A DNA stretch of 37,694 bases from NCBI GenBank assembly GCA_035516965.1, contig DATIZR010000012.1:1-37694 (forward strand), written 5' to 3'. Positions 15,780 through 24,579 of this stretch are shown one piece after another. The notes beneath the pieces are model-generated. The model worked only from the letters and a program-made list of their open reading frames with translations. It was not told where the DNA came from and did no database searches. Within the stretch, counting starts at the first letter, position 1, and each line of letters opens with the position of its first letter. This DNA comes from Nitrospirota bacterium. Its GTDB lineage: Bacteria; Nitrospirota; UBA9217. Both the position numbers and the translations under genes were made by a program.

Positions 15780-16853
15780 ATGAACAGAACTGCATTGAAC
15801 ACGTTCAGGAGCGTTTTAATTGCAGTTGTCGCATTATTGCTGATCGCGTCGACTGCGCAGGCCAAGCCGAAGATAATGATCCTCGCCACGGGCGGCACCA
15901 TCGCAGGCGCGCAGGCGAGCACGGCCGAGGCCGGCTACAAGTCAGGCAGTTTCTCCGTCGATGACCTCATCAAGGCGGTGCCCCAGCTCAAGGACCTTGC
16001 GGACATTTCCGGGGAGCAGGTGGCCAACATCGGCAGCCAGACCATGAACCACGAGGTGTGGCTGAAGCTCGCAAAGCGGGTCAATGAGGTGCTCAAGGGC
16101 GACGTCGACGGGGTGGCCATCACCCACGGCACGGACACGATGGAGGAAACGGCCTACTTCCTCAGCCTCGTGGTGAAGAGCGAAAAGCCGGTCGTCCTGG
16201 TGGGGTCCATGCGGCCCGCCACGGCTATCGGCGCGGACGGCCCGGCGAACCTCTATGACGCGGTCGCGCTGGCCGCCAATCCGGAAGCAAAGGGACGCGG
16301 CCCGCTTGTCGTGCTGAACGATGAGATACACTATGCCCGGGAGGCGCAGAAGACGAACAGCACGGCGCTGGACACATTCAAGTCGCCGAACCGCGGCCGC
16401 GCCGGCGTCATGAACACGGGCAAAGCCTATTTCTTCAACACCAACACCACTGTCCACACCACGAAGAGCGAGTTCTCCGTGGAAGGCAAGGCGGAGAAAG
16501 ACCTGCCGTGGGTGGAGATCGTGTATTCGTATGCCAACTTCGGTCGTGACACCATCGACTTCCTTGTCAGCAAGGGGGTGAAAGGCATCGTGCTCGCCGG
16601 CGTGGGCGACGGGAACAGCACCGATACGGCGATCGCCGCGCTTGCGGAGGCGGCCAAGAAGGGTGTCGTCGTTGTACGTTCCACACGTGTGGGCAGCGGC
16701 CTCATCGTTCGCAATGTGGAAGTGAACGACGACAAACTGGGGTTCATTACCGCGATGGAGCTCAATCCCCAGAAGGCACGCATCCTGCTCATGCTTGGTC
16801 TTATGAAGACCAACGACCCCAAGAAGCTGCAGGAGCTTTTCATGAAGTACTGA
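15780..16853 (+). CDS. ansB: Periplasmic L-asparaginase, type II
   Basis: 357 codons from the ATG at 15780, preceded by AAAGGAGGG; the upstream in-frame ATG at 15723 abuts the asdA stop and lacks a site. A signal peptide of about 28 residues ends AQA. Catalytic motifs are intact: ATGGTIAG with nucleophile Thr40, and HGTDTMEETA (116-125) with Thr118 and Asp119. The GSMRP...ADGP...LY substrate loop and the C-terminal LNPQKARILL segment also match E. coli AnsB. Reaction: L-asparagine to L-aspartate plus ammonia in the periplasm. It would feed aspartate to the AspT-type exchangers on either side. The export signal and sequence similarity favour the high-affinity type II enzyme over the cytoplasmic type I. 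Confidence 0.93.
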   Translation: MNRTALNTFRSVLIAVVALLLIASTAQAKPKIMILATGGTIAGAQASTAEAGYKSGSFSVDDLIKAVPQLKDLADISGEQVANIGSQTMNHEVWLKLAKRVNEVLKGDVDGVAITHGTDTMEETAYFLSLVVKSEKPVVLVGSMRPATAIGADGPANLYDAVALAANPEAKGRGPLVVLNDEIHYAREAQKTNSTALDTFKSPNRGRAGVMNTGKAYFFNTNTTVHTTKSEFSVEGKAEKDLPWVEIVYSYANFGRDTIDFLVSKGVKGIVLAGVGDGNSTDTAIAALAEAAKKGVVVVRSTRVGSGLIVRNVEVNDDKLGFITAMELNPQKARILLMLGLMKTNDPKKLQELFMKY

Positions 16854-16923
16854 GTCGCTGCGGCGGGTCCAACATTTCCTGACCCGGCCATGCCGGACGC
16901 TAAAGGCCGGAAGCGAAGGGCAT

Positions 16924-17032
16924 ATCTCGCGGAGCGTGCGGAGGACGCAGAGCATTAAAGCAATAACCGGAAGGTCTTCCATGGCTGATTGTTATCTTGA
17001 TTTTCTCTGCGTGCTCAGCGTTTCCGCGAGAT
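16924..17032. repeat. Imperfect long inverted repeat, dispersed-repeat-like intergenic element
   Basis: The left arm (16924-16952) begins ATCTCGCGGA and ends GACGCAGAG. The right arm (17005-17032) begins CTCTGCGTGCTCAGCG and ends TCCGCGAGAT. The arms are largely reverse complementary, with mismatches in the middle, around a loop of about 50 bases. Sequences of this CTCTGCG...TCCGCGAGA type recur between genes in many environmental bacterial genomes, from memory. No transposase is present. It separates asparaginase from the second antiporter. Confidence 0.55.
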
Positions 17033-17090
17033 AGCTGGTTTGCCGCTTTGTTAAGAATTTGAATTGTTCGTTATTACGGAGGCCGGAGGC

Positions 17091-18773
17091 ATGGACTATT
17101 TTGTGAAGGCTCTTCAGGACCATCCTGAGCTTGCCATTTTTCTGGCTCTCGCCCTGGGATTCTTCATCGGCCGGATCAAGATCGGGTCGTTCAGCCTCGG
17201 GAACGTGGTGGGCACCCTGCTGGCGGGCGTTGTCATCGGCCAGCTCGATGTCAAGGTCCCTGAGATCGTGAAGACCATCTTCTTCGACCTCTTCCTCTTC
17301 ACGACCGGGTACAAGGTCGGTCCCCAGTTCTTCCGTGGGCTGAAGAAGGACGCCCTGTCCCAGGTCGCGGTCACGATCGTACTGTGCGTCACCTGTCTGC
17401 TTTCCGCCTTCACGGTCTCGAAGCTCCTCGGATACGACGTAGGAACAGCGGCGGGTCTGCTGGCCGGCGCCTTCACGGAATCCACGGTCATCGGCACGGC
17501 GAGCGACGCCATCAATCGTCTCAGCATCCCGGCAGGGGAGAAGACCCGGCTCATGAACAACATTCCGGTCGCCTACGCGGTCAGTTACCTCGTCGGCACC
17601 GCCTTTGTCGTGTGGTTCCTGTCGAGTTTTGCACCGAGATTGATGCGGGTCAACCTGCGGGAGGAGGGGAAAAAACTGCAGGCAAAGTTCTTGGGCGGAG
17701 AGGAGCAGGAGCCCGGCGTGCAATCCGCCTTCCAGAGCTTCGGGGTCCGGGCGTACCGCGTTACCAACGAGAGGCTCGTGAACAAGACAGTCTCGGAAAT
17801 CGAAGCAATGCCCAGGGAGATGAGGGTCTTTATCTCGCGGGTCCGCCAGGGCGGCGAGATCATCGAGCCCGAGATGACAACGGTCATTCATCAAGGGGAC
17901 GTGGTCGCGGTGATGACCCGCAACGAAGCCCTCATGGCGCGGGGCACCGAGATCGGCCCCGAAGTGGACGACAGGGCACTCCTCGATTTTCCCCAGGAGT
18001 TCCTGGACGTGGTGATCACGAACAAGGCCGTGGCCGGGAAGTCCCTCAGGGAGCTGGCTGCATTCGAGTTTGCCCGCGGTATCTTTTTGCAGAAGCTTTT
18101 ACGCGTGGGAGAGCCGATGCCGTTCACTCCCGAGACCCGCGTTGACCGGGGCGATGTGATGATGATCGTCGGCGCAAGGCGCGATGTCGAACGGGCGGCG
18201 AAGGAACTGGGGTACGCCGACCGGCCGACGAGCGCCACCGACATGATCTTCGTGGGATCGGGCATCGTTCTCGGGGGGCTGGTCGGCCTGCTCTCTATAA
18301 CGTTCGGCAAGCTGCCGATTTCCCTCACGGCGAGCGGCGGCGCGCTGGTCATGGGCCTCATATTCGGCTGGCTCAGGGCCGTGCGTCCGACCTTCGGCCG
18401 CATTCCGGAGCCTGCGATGTGGGTCTTCGACACGGTCGGGCTCACGACTTTCATTGCCGTTGTCGGTCTGGGGGCCGGCCCCAGCTTCATCGCCGGGCTC
18501 AAGCAATCCGGCATCAGCCTCGTCTTTGTGGGATTGCTGGTGGCAGTGCTGCCTCACATCACAGCGATCCTTTTCGGACGATACGTCTTGAAGATGAATC
18601 CCCTGATCCTCCTGGGCGCGTGCTCGGGAGCGGGGACGGTCACGGCGGCGCTGCGGGCAATCCAGGATGAGGCGCATAGCAAGATCCCGGTACTGGGCTA
18701 TACGGTTCCCTACGCCATCGGGAACATCCTGCTGACGGCATGGGGCCCGGTCATCGTGGCCATGATGGCATGA
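17091..18773 (+). CDS. Aspartate:alanine antiporter-type transporter (AspT family), copy 2
   Basis: 560 codons from the ATG at 17091, with GGAGG upstream; an in-frame TTG at 17064 gives only an unsupported extension. It is collinear with copy 1 at 12360 without apparent length change: two membrane bundles around two RCK_C domains. The paired transport motifs differ: AGAFTES (125-131) in place of SGSQTIS, and CSGAGTVTAALR (511-522) in place of [12 protein letters not shown]. These spots correspond to the symmetric substrate-path loops of the family, so the two copies probably differ in substrate or affinity; Asp/Ala for one and another dicarboxylate or amino acid for the other is possible. It is separated from asparaginase by a repeat element and may have its own promoter. 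Confidence 0.83.
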   Translation: MDYFVKALQDHPELAIFLALALGFFIGRIKIGSFSLGNVVGTLLAGVVIGQLDVKVPEIVKTIFFDLFLFTTGYKVGPQFFRGLKKDALSQVAVTIVLCVTCLLSAFTVSKLLGYDVGTAAGLLAGAFTESTVIGTASDAINRLSIPAGEKTRLMNNIPVAYAVSYLVGTAFVVWFLSSFAPRLMRVNLREEGKKLQAKFLGGEEQEPGVQSAFQSFGVRAYRVTNERLVNKTVSEIEAMPREMRVFISRVRQGGEIIEPEMTTVIHQGDVVAVMTRNEALMARGTEIGPEVDDRALLDFPQEFLDVVITNKAVAGKSLRELAAFEFARGIFLQKLLRVGEPMPFTPETRVDRGDVMMIVGARRDVERAAKELGYADRPTSATDMIFVGSGIVLGGLVGLLSITFGKLPISLTASGGALVMGLIFGWLRAVRPTFGRIPEPAMWVFDTVGLTTFIAVVGLGAGPSFIAGLKQSGISLVFVGLLVAVLPHITAILFGRYVLKMNPLILLGACSGAGTVTAALRAIQDEAHSKIPVLGYTVPYAIGNILLTAWGPVIVAMMA

Positions 18774-18849
18774 GCGAAAAGGAAGCATGATGTGACAATC
18801 GGACCGGAAGTCGAAAGTGAGACCTTGAGAAGAAAGGAGTCATAATAAT

Positions 18850-20013
18850 ATGAAACCGAAAACCGCAATAGGTAAAGGAGTCGTCATTGCTCTTCTCGCG
18901 CTCATCTGCACGGGCGGGCAGGTTCGCGCCGAGGACAAGGCGCATGTGGATGTTTACGGTTTTATCCAACTTGACGCCATCTATGACTTCAACCGCGTCA
19001 ATCCCGACTGGAACGCCGCGCTGCGGCCTACCCAGATCCCCATCGACCCGGTTGGCAAGGACGGAGAAACCATCTTCAGCGTCAAGCAGTCGCGGTTCGG
19101 CGTCAATGGCTTCATCCCCACCGAACTGGGCGAGCTCAAGACGAAGTTCGAGTTCGATATGTTCGGCGTTGGTGTCGACGCAGGCCAGACCACGATCCGG
19201 CTGCGCCATGCCTACGGAGAGATCGGCCAATTCCTTGCGGGCCAGACCAACAGCCTGTTCATGGACATCGACATATACCCCAACACCATCGAATACTGGG
19301 GCCCGGCGGGCATGATCTTCTACCGCAATGTCCAGGCACGGTGGACGTTCCTGAAGCAGGGCGGCATGAAAGCGGCTGTCGCGATTGAACGGCCGGGTTC
19401 GGCCATCGACGCGGGGCAGATCAACGTCCTGGATCCCTCTTTTGCGGCCAATATTCACAGCTGGAACAAATACCCGGACCTCACCGGGCAGTACCGTATG
19501 GACGGGTCCTGGGGCCACTTCCAGGCGGCCGGCATCCTGCGCTGGCTCGGCTACGATACGCCCGATGGGAGCGTGTCGGGCCATAAGACCGGATGGGGAG
19601 CCAACCTGAGCGGAGCCGTGCATACCGTGGGGAAAGACAGCGTCCTGGCGCAGGTCGCCTACGGAGAGGGCATCGCGAACTACTTCAATGACGGCGGCAA
19701 CGACCTGGCCCCCCTCAGCAGCATCGGCGGCGCCGAGGCGCTCCCCATACTCGGACTGGTCCTCTACTACGACCGGTACTGGAGCGACAAATGGAGCAGT
19801 TCGATCGGCTACAGCGAGACGTCTCAGCACAATTCCGGAGGACAAGCGGCGACAGCGTTCACCAAAGGCCAGTACGCCTCGGTGAACCTGCTGCACTACC
19901 CGGCGAAGAACGTGATGGTAGGCGGCGAGTTCCTCTGGGGCAAACTCGAGGAGAAAGACGGCAAGAGCGGGCATGATAACCGTATCCAGTTCTCGTCGAA
20001 GTTTAACTTCTGA
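18850..20013 (+). CDS. DcaP-like trimeric outer-membrane porin
   Basis: 387 codons, with AGAAAGGAG upstream of ATG. A signal peptide of 27 residues ends VRA. The mature protein opens with a typical strand (VDVYGFIQLDAIYDF). It then carries the DcaP-family hallmarks: SRFGVNGF, GELKTKFEFDMFG, RLRHAYGEIGQFLAGQTNS, and FMDIDIYPNTIEYWGPAGM. It ends in SSKFNF, with a C-terminal Phe. DcaP proteins are trimeric porins for negatively charged small molecules such as dicarboxylates. Lying after the antiporter, it is well placed to admit aspartate or asparagine into the periplasm. The family call is firm; the substrate is inferred from context. Confidence 0.85.
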   Translation: MKPKTAIGKGVVIALLALICTGGQVRAEDKAHVDVYGFIQLDAIYDFNRVNPDWNAALRPTQIPIDPVGKDGETIFSVKQSRFGVNGFIPTELGELKTKFEFDMFGVGVDAGQTTIRLRHAYGEIGQFLAGQTNSLFMDIDIYPNTIEYWGPAGMIFYRNVQARWTFLKQGGMKAAVAIERPGSAIDAGQINVLDPSFAANIHSWNKYPDLTGQYRMDGSWGHFQAAGILRWLGYDTPDGSVSGHKTGWGANLSGAVHTVGKDSVLAQVAYGEGIANYFNDGGNDLAPLSSIGGAEALPILGLVLYYDRYWSDKWSSSIGYSETSQHNSGGQAATAFTKGQYASVNLLHYPAKNVMVGGEFLWGKLEEKDGKSGHDNRIQFSSKFNF

Positions 20014-20192
20014 CATGCTCGCGTCGCCGGCTCGTCTGTGAGCGACCTGTCCGGCGGCTCTATAAGGTGTGTCGCCGATGCATTCAACTCTCGGGAGCCG
20101 GGGATTACGGCCGCGGGATTGATCAAGACCTGTATGGCAGGCAGCTTACAGCAATAATGTTGAGAAGTTTATTTTCCTCCGGGAGGTGTTCC

Positions 20193-21431
20193 ATGAGCTG
20201 CAAGACGCAGCGACTGACAAGCAGTACGTCCTTCATGCAGATATTCGCACGGCCCGTTCTTGGTTTCATGCTGCTCGTCCTGGCCGGGACGTCGATCCAC
20301 GGATGCAAAAAAGAAGCAACGGTCAGCGGTCCGCCGGACGTGGAAGTCGTTGATGTTGTCAAACAGGACGTGCAGGTGCAAAAGGAGTGGGTGGGCAGCA
20401 TGGACGGATCGGTCAACGCTGTGATCCGAGCGCAGGTCCAGGGCTACCTGACCAAGCAGGTCTATACCGAGGGGCAGCTTGTCAAAAAAGGACAGACGCT
20501 GTTCCAGATTGATCCCCGGACCTTCCAGGCCGCAGTGAACCAGGCCAAGGCTGATGTTGCGCAGAAGAAGGCGCGGTGGGACCAGACCCAGGCGAACCTG
20601 GCGCGCATCAAGCCGCTGGCCGAGCAGAATGCGGTGAGCAAGAAGGATCTTGATGACGCGATCGGGAACGAAGCGTCGGCGCATTCCGCTTATGATGCGG
20701 CGAAGTCCGCCCTGGACAAGGCGCAGCTCGACCTTGGATTCACGCGGATCACCTCGCCCATCGATGGCGTCGCGGGTGTCGCCAAGGCCCAGATCGGGAA
20801 CCTCGTGGGGCCGGGAACGGTCGAAGAGCTGACCACGGTCTCGACCGTCGATCCGATCAAGGTCTGGGTCCCGATCAGCGAGCAGGAGTTCCTCCATGCC
20901 CAGGCGAGCAGGCCGGCGCCTGGCCAGCCCAAGCGGAAGATCGAGCTGATCCTTGCGGACGGCAGCGTCTATCCGAAGACGGGCGAGTTCGCTTTTGCGG
21001 ACCGGCAGGTGGACGCTTCGACCGGAACGCTCAAAGTCGCGGTCCTTTTCCCGAATCCCGGGAACGTGCTCCGACCGGGGCAGTATGCCAGGGTCCGCGC
21101 GGTCATGGAGACCGTCCCGGGGGCGCTCGTGGTGCCGCAGCGCGCCGTGAACGAGCTTCAGGGTAATTTCCAGGTGGCGGTCGTCGGTTCTGACAACAAG
21201 GTTTCGCTCAGGACCGTGAAGCCGGGCGTCAAGACGGGTTCCCTCGTGGTGATCTCCGACGGTCTGCAGCCCGGGGAGCGCATCGTGGTCGAGGGCCTGC
21301 AGAAGGTAAAGGACGGCATGACCGTCAATCCCAAGCTGGTGTCCCTGGCAACGCCGACAGTGCAGCAGACTGCTCCTTCGTCGCAGCCCACCCCGTCCGA
21401 TATGCCCGTCGCGGGCCACGAGCAGAGGTAA
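20193..21431 (+). CDS. RND efflux membrane-fusion lipoprotein (AcrA/MexA family)
   Basis: 412 codons from the ATG at 20193, which has GGGAGG six bases upstream; the frame stays open further 5' but lacks ribosome sites. An N-terminal export signal leads to a possible lipobox IHGC at about residue 33. Then come the biotinyl-lipoyl half motif (AQVQGYLTKQVYTEGQLVKKGQ), an alpha-hairpin (about 105-165), the second lipoyl half (LGFTRITSPIDGVAG) and the beta-barrel and membrane-proximal domains. It is the periplasmic adaptor linking the inner-membrane pump at 21436 to the channel at 24579, four bases before the pump gene. No local TetR-type repressor gene is seen, unlike many acrAB loci. Confidence 0.9.
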   Translation: MSCKTQRLTSSTSFMQIFARPVLGFMLLVLAGTSIHGCKKEATVSGPPDVEVVDVVKQDVQVQKEWVGSMDGSVNAVIRAQVQGYLTKQVYTEGQLVKKGQTLFQIDPRTFQAAVNQAKADVAQKKARWDQTQANLARIKPLAEQNAVSKKDLDDAIGNEASAHSAYDAAKSALDKAQLDLGFTRITSPIDGVAGVAKAQIGNLVGPGTVEELTTVSTVDPIKVWVPISEQEFLHAQASRPAPGQPKRKIELILADGSVYPKTGEFAFADRQVDASTGTLKVAVLFPNPGNVLRPGQYARVRAVMETVPGALVVPQRAVNELQGNFQVAVVGSDNKVSLRTVKPGVKTGSLVVISDGLQPGERIVVEGLQKVKDGMTVNPKLVSLATPTVQQTAPSSQPTPSDMPVAGHEQR

Positions 21432-21435
21432 CGTC

Positions 21436-24400
21436 ATGGTCAATTTTTTCATCAACCGGCCCATCGTGGCCATCGTGATCTCGATCATCATCGTCATCGT
21501 CGGCATCGTCTCGATCCTCGGCCTCCCCATTGCCCAGTACCCGAACATCGTGCCGCCCGAAATGGTGATCGACACCACCTATGTGGGCGCCGACGCCCAG
21601 ACCGTGGAGCAGTCCGTTGCCACGCCCATCGAGCAGGAGATGAGCGGGGTGGACAACATGAACTACATGTACTCGCTCAACGCGAACAACGGGCAGATGA
21701 AGATGTACGTCAACTTCGACGTGAAGACGGACCCGAACATCGACCAGGTGCTGGCCCAGATGCGCCAGAGCCAGGCCGCGGCCAAGCTTCCGTCCGATGT
21801 CCGCAACTACGGCGTCACGGTCAAGAAGTCCACGTCGTCGCCGCTCATGGTCGTCTCGCTCGTTTCGCCTAAAGGGACCTACGACGACGTGTTCCTGGCC
21901 AACTACGCCAACATCAACATCAATGATCAGCTCACGCGCGTGCCCGGCATCGCCAGCGTCACCGTATTCGGCGCCGGCCAGTACGCCATGCGCGTCTGGG
22001 TGCGGCCCGACCGGCTTGCGACCCTGAACATCACTATCCCTGAGATCACCGCGGCCATCCAGAAGCAGAACACCGTGAACCCGGCCGGCAAGGTGGGCGC
22101 CGAGCCCGCGCCGCCGGGCATGGAGTTCACCTACGCGGTCCGAGCCCAGGGACGGCTCGTGACGCCCGAGGAGTTCGGCCAGGTGGTCTTGAGGGCCAAT
22201 CCTGACGGATCGCTTGTGCGGCTCAAGGACGTGGGCCGCATCGAGCTCGGCGCCCAGACCTACGAGATGAAGGGCAGACTGAACGGGAAACCTGCCGCTG
22301 TGCTCGGCCTGTACCAGCTTCCCGGCACGAACGCCATCAATGCCGTGGACGGCGTCAAAAAACTGATGGCCGAGGTCAGCAAAAACTTTCCGCAGGACCT
22401 GGAGTACGTGATCTCCCTGGACACGACCGAGGCGGTTCGCGAAGGCATCAACGAGATCATGCACACGCTCGTCGAGGCCCTCATCCTCGTGATCATCGTG
22501 GTCTTCATCTTCCTCCAGGGCTGGAGGGCCACGCTCATCCCGGCCCTGGCCGTGCCGGTCTCGCTCATCGGGACCTTTGCCTTCTTCCCGGTCATCGGGT
22601 TCTCGATCAACACGATCGCCCTCATGGGTATGGTGCTCGCCATCGGACTGGTGGTGGACGACGCCATCGTGGTGGTGGAGGCGGTGGAACATCACATCGA
22701 GAAGGGTAAGACGCCGAAAGAAGCTGCCATCAAGGCCATGGAAGAGGTGGCCGGTCCCGTTGTTGCCATCGGACTCGTGCTGTCGGCGGTGTTCCTTCCG
22801 ACCGTGTTTATCCCGGGCATCACGGGCAGGCTCTACCAGCAGTTCGCGGTAACCATCGCCATCTCGATGATGATCTCGGTCTTTGTGGCATTGTCGCTCA
22901 GCCCGGCGCTTTCGGCCCTGATCCTGAAGCCGAGAAAAGAGGCGCGCGGCCTGCTCGGGAAGTTCTACGCCTGGTTCAACGACATGTTCGGCAAGTCGAC
23001 GAACGGGTATGTTCGCGCCTGCGGCATCCTGATCCGAAAATCAGCAATGAGCCTCATCTTCCTCGGCATCATCACGCTGCTGGTCGCCGTACTGGGCAAG
23101 GGGCTGCCGGGAGGGTTCCTGCCCGAGGAGGACCAGGGCTATTTCTACGCAGGCATCCAACTGCCGAACGCCTCGTCGCTCCAGCGGACCGACGCGGCGG
23201 TCAAGGACATGGAAAAGATCATCATGGAGACGCCGGGCGTGGCGTACTGCACCAGCATCATGGGATACAGCATGCTGAGCGGCGTGGTGAACACCTACAG
23301 CGGGTTCTTCTTTGTCACCCTGAAGCCTTGGGGCGAACGAAAGGCCTCTGAGGAAAAGTATGTCAACCTCCTAGCAGGCCTGAACGCCAGGCTTGCCAAA
23401 CTTCCGCAGGGCGTGGCCTTCGCCTTCTCGCCCCCGGCGATCCCGGGCATCGGCACCGCGGGAGGTGTGACCTTCCTGCTCGAGGACCGGGCGGGCAGGG
23501 ACATCGCCTTCCTTGCCCGGAACACCCAGAAGTTCATGGCTGAGGCGGTCAAACGGCCCGAGATCGCACGCGCCTCGACGACCTTCCTGCCCACGGTGCC
23601 GCAGCTCTTCATCAACGTGGACCGCGACAAGGTGTTGAAGCAGGGCGTTGATCTGCAGAACGTTTACGGCACGCTCCAGGCCTTCATGGGCGGCGCCTTT
23701 GTGAACTACTTCAACCGCTTCGGCAGGCAGTGGCAGGTTTACGTACAGGCCGAGGGCGACGCGCGCGTGAGGGCCGAGCAGCTCGGCCAGTTCTATGTAC
23801 GCAACAGCAAGGGCCAGCCGGTTCCGCTGTCGGCGCTTACGAGCATCGAAGAGCGGTCGGGGCCCGAGTTCACCATGCGGTACAACCTGTACCGATCCGC
23901 GCAGATCAACGTCACGCCCAAGCCGGGCTACAGCTCGCTCCAGGCCATGAAGGCGCTCGAGGAGGTTTTTAAGGCGACGATGCCGCAGGAGATGGGCTAC
24001 GACTACCTCGGCATGTCCTACCAGGAGAAGAAGGCCCAGGAAGGCGTACCGGCGTCGGTTGTCTTCGCGCTATCGCTGCTCTTCGTCTTCCTGATCCTGG
24101 CGGCGCAGTACGAAAGCTGGTCGCTGCCCTTTAGTGTGCTCATGGGCACGCCGATCGCGGTGTTCGGCGCCTTTGCCGCCGTCTTCGTCGGCCGGATGGA
24201 GCTGAACATCTACGCCCAGATCGGCCTCGTCATGTTGATTGGCCTGGCTGCGAAGAACGCCATCCTGATCGTGGAGTTCGCGAAGATCGAGTACGACAAG
24301 GGGAAGAGCGCCGAGGACGCGGCCCTGGAAGGAGCCAAGCTCCGGCTGCGGCCGATCCTGATGACCTCCTTCGCCTTTATCCTGGGATGCGTGCCCCTCG

Positions 24401-24579
24401 CCCTTGCGTCGGGCGCCGGCGCGCTGTCACGGAACGTCATGGGCCTGGCCGTGATCGGCGGCATGCTTGCCGCCACGGGTATCGGCGTGTTCCTCATCCC
24501 CGTGACCTTCACGGTGATCGAAAAACTGTCCCATCGCGGCGAGAAACACGGCGGCACAGCGGGAAAGGATGGACATTGA
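21436..24579 (+). CDS. RND multidrug efflux pump, inner-membrane subunit (AcrB/HAE1 family)
   Basis: 1047 codons, the length of AcrB (1049). It starts with the standard FFINRPIVAIVISIIIVIVG helix. The proton-relay residues are intact: D408 and D409 in GLVVDDAIVVVE, and K940 in GLAAKNAILIVEF. The two periplasmic porter and docking halves lie between the membrane blocks. The family role is proton-driven, trimeric export of hydrophobic drugs, solvents or bile-salt-like compounds directly to the outside. Its gene stop overlaps the start of the outer-membrane factor gene by one base, so the three genes form one operon. Substrate range cannot be read from the sequence. Confidence 0.95.
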   Translation: MVNFFINRPIVAIVISIIIVIVGIVSILGLPIAQYPNIVPPEMVIDTTYVGADAQTVEQSVATPIEQEMSGVDNMNYMYSLNANNGQMKMYVNFDVKTDPNIDQVLAQMRQSQAAAKLPSDVRNYGVTVKKSTSSPLMVVSLVSPKGTYDDVFLANYANININDQLTRVPGIASVTVFGAGQYAMRVWVRPDRLATLNITIPEITAAIQKQNTVNPAGKVGAEPAPPGMEFTYAVRAQGRLVTPEEFGQVVLRANPDGSLVRLKDVGRIELGAQTYEMKGRLNGKPAAVLGLYQLPGTNAINAVDGVKKLMAEVSKNFPQDLEYVISLDTTEAVREGINEIMHTLVEALILVIIVVFIFLQGWRATLIPALAVPVSLIGTFAFFPVIGFSINTIALMGMVLAIGLVVDDAIVVVEAVEHHIEKGKTPKEAAIKAMEEVAGPVVAIGLVLSAVFLPTVFIPGITGRLYQQFAVTIAISMMISVFVALSLSPALSALILKPRKEARGLLGKFYAWFNDMFGKSTNGYVRACGILIRKSAMSLIFLGIITLLVAVLGKGLPGGFLPEEDQGYFYAGIQLPNASSLQRTDAAVKDMEKIIMETPGVAYCTSIMGYSMLSGVVNTYSGFFFVTLKPWGERKASEEKYVNLLAGLNARLAKLPQGVAFAFSPPAIPGIGTAGGVTFLLEDRAGRDIAFLARNTQKFMAEAVKRPEIARASTTFLPTVPQLFINVDRDKVLKQGVDLQNVYGTLQAFMGGAFVNYFNRFGRQWQVYVQAEGDARVRAEQLGQFYVRNSKGQPVPLSALTSIEERSGPEFTMRYNLYRSAQINVTPKPGYSSLQAMKALEEVFKATMPQEMGYDYLGMSYQEKKAQEGVPASVVFALSLLFVFLILAAQYESWSLPFSVLMGTPIAVFGAFAAVFVGRMELNIYAQIGLVMLIGLAAKNAILIVEFAKIEYDKGKSAEDAALEGAKLRLRPILMTSFAFILGCVPLALASGAGALSRNVMGLAVIGGMLAATGIGVFLIPVTFTVIEKLSHRGEKHGGTAGKDGH

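Noticed and set aside
16864-16886. CGGGTC/GACCCG hairpin after asparaginase as a terminator
   Set aside because: Six-base stem with a ten-plus-base loop and no T-tract; too weak to list as a feature.
18751-20016. 421-codon minus-strand frame opposite the DcaP-like porin
   Set aside because: No recognisable domain and composition typical of antisense to GC-rich coding DNA; the + strand porin is well supported.
21325-22695. Long open frame on the minus strand inside the RND pump gene
   Set aside because: It is opposite a gene with complete catalytic motifs, has His/Asp/Arg-rich low-complexity sequence, and no ribosome site. It is a codon-bias shadow.
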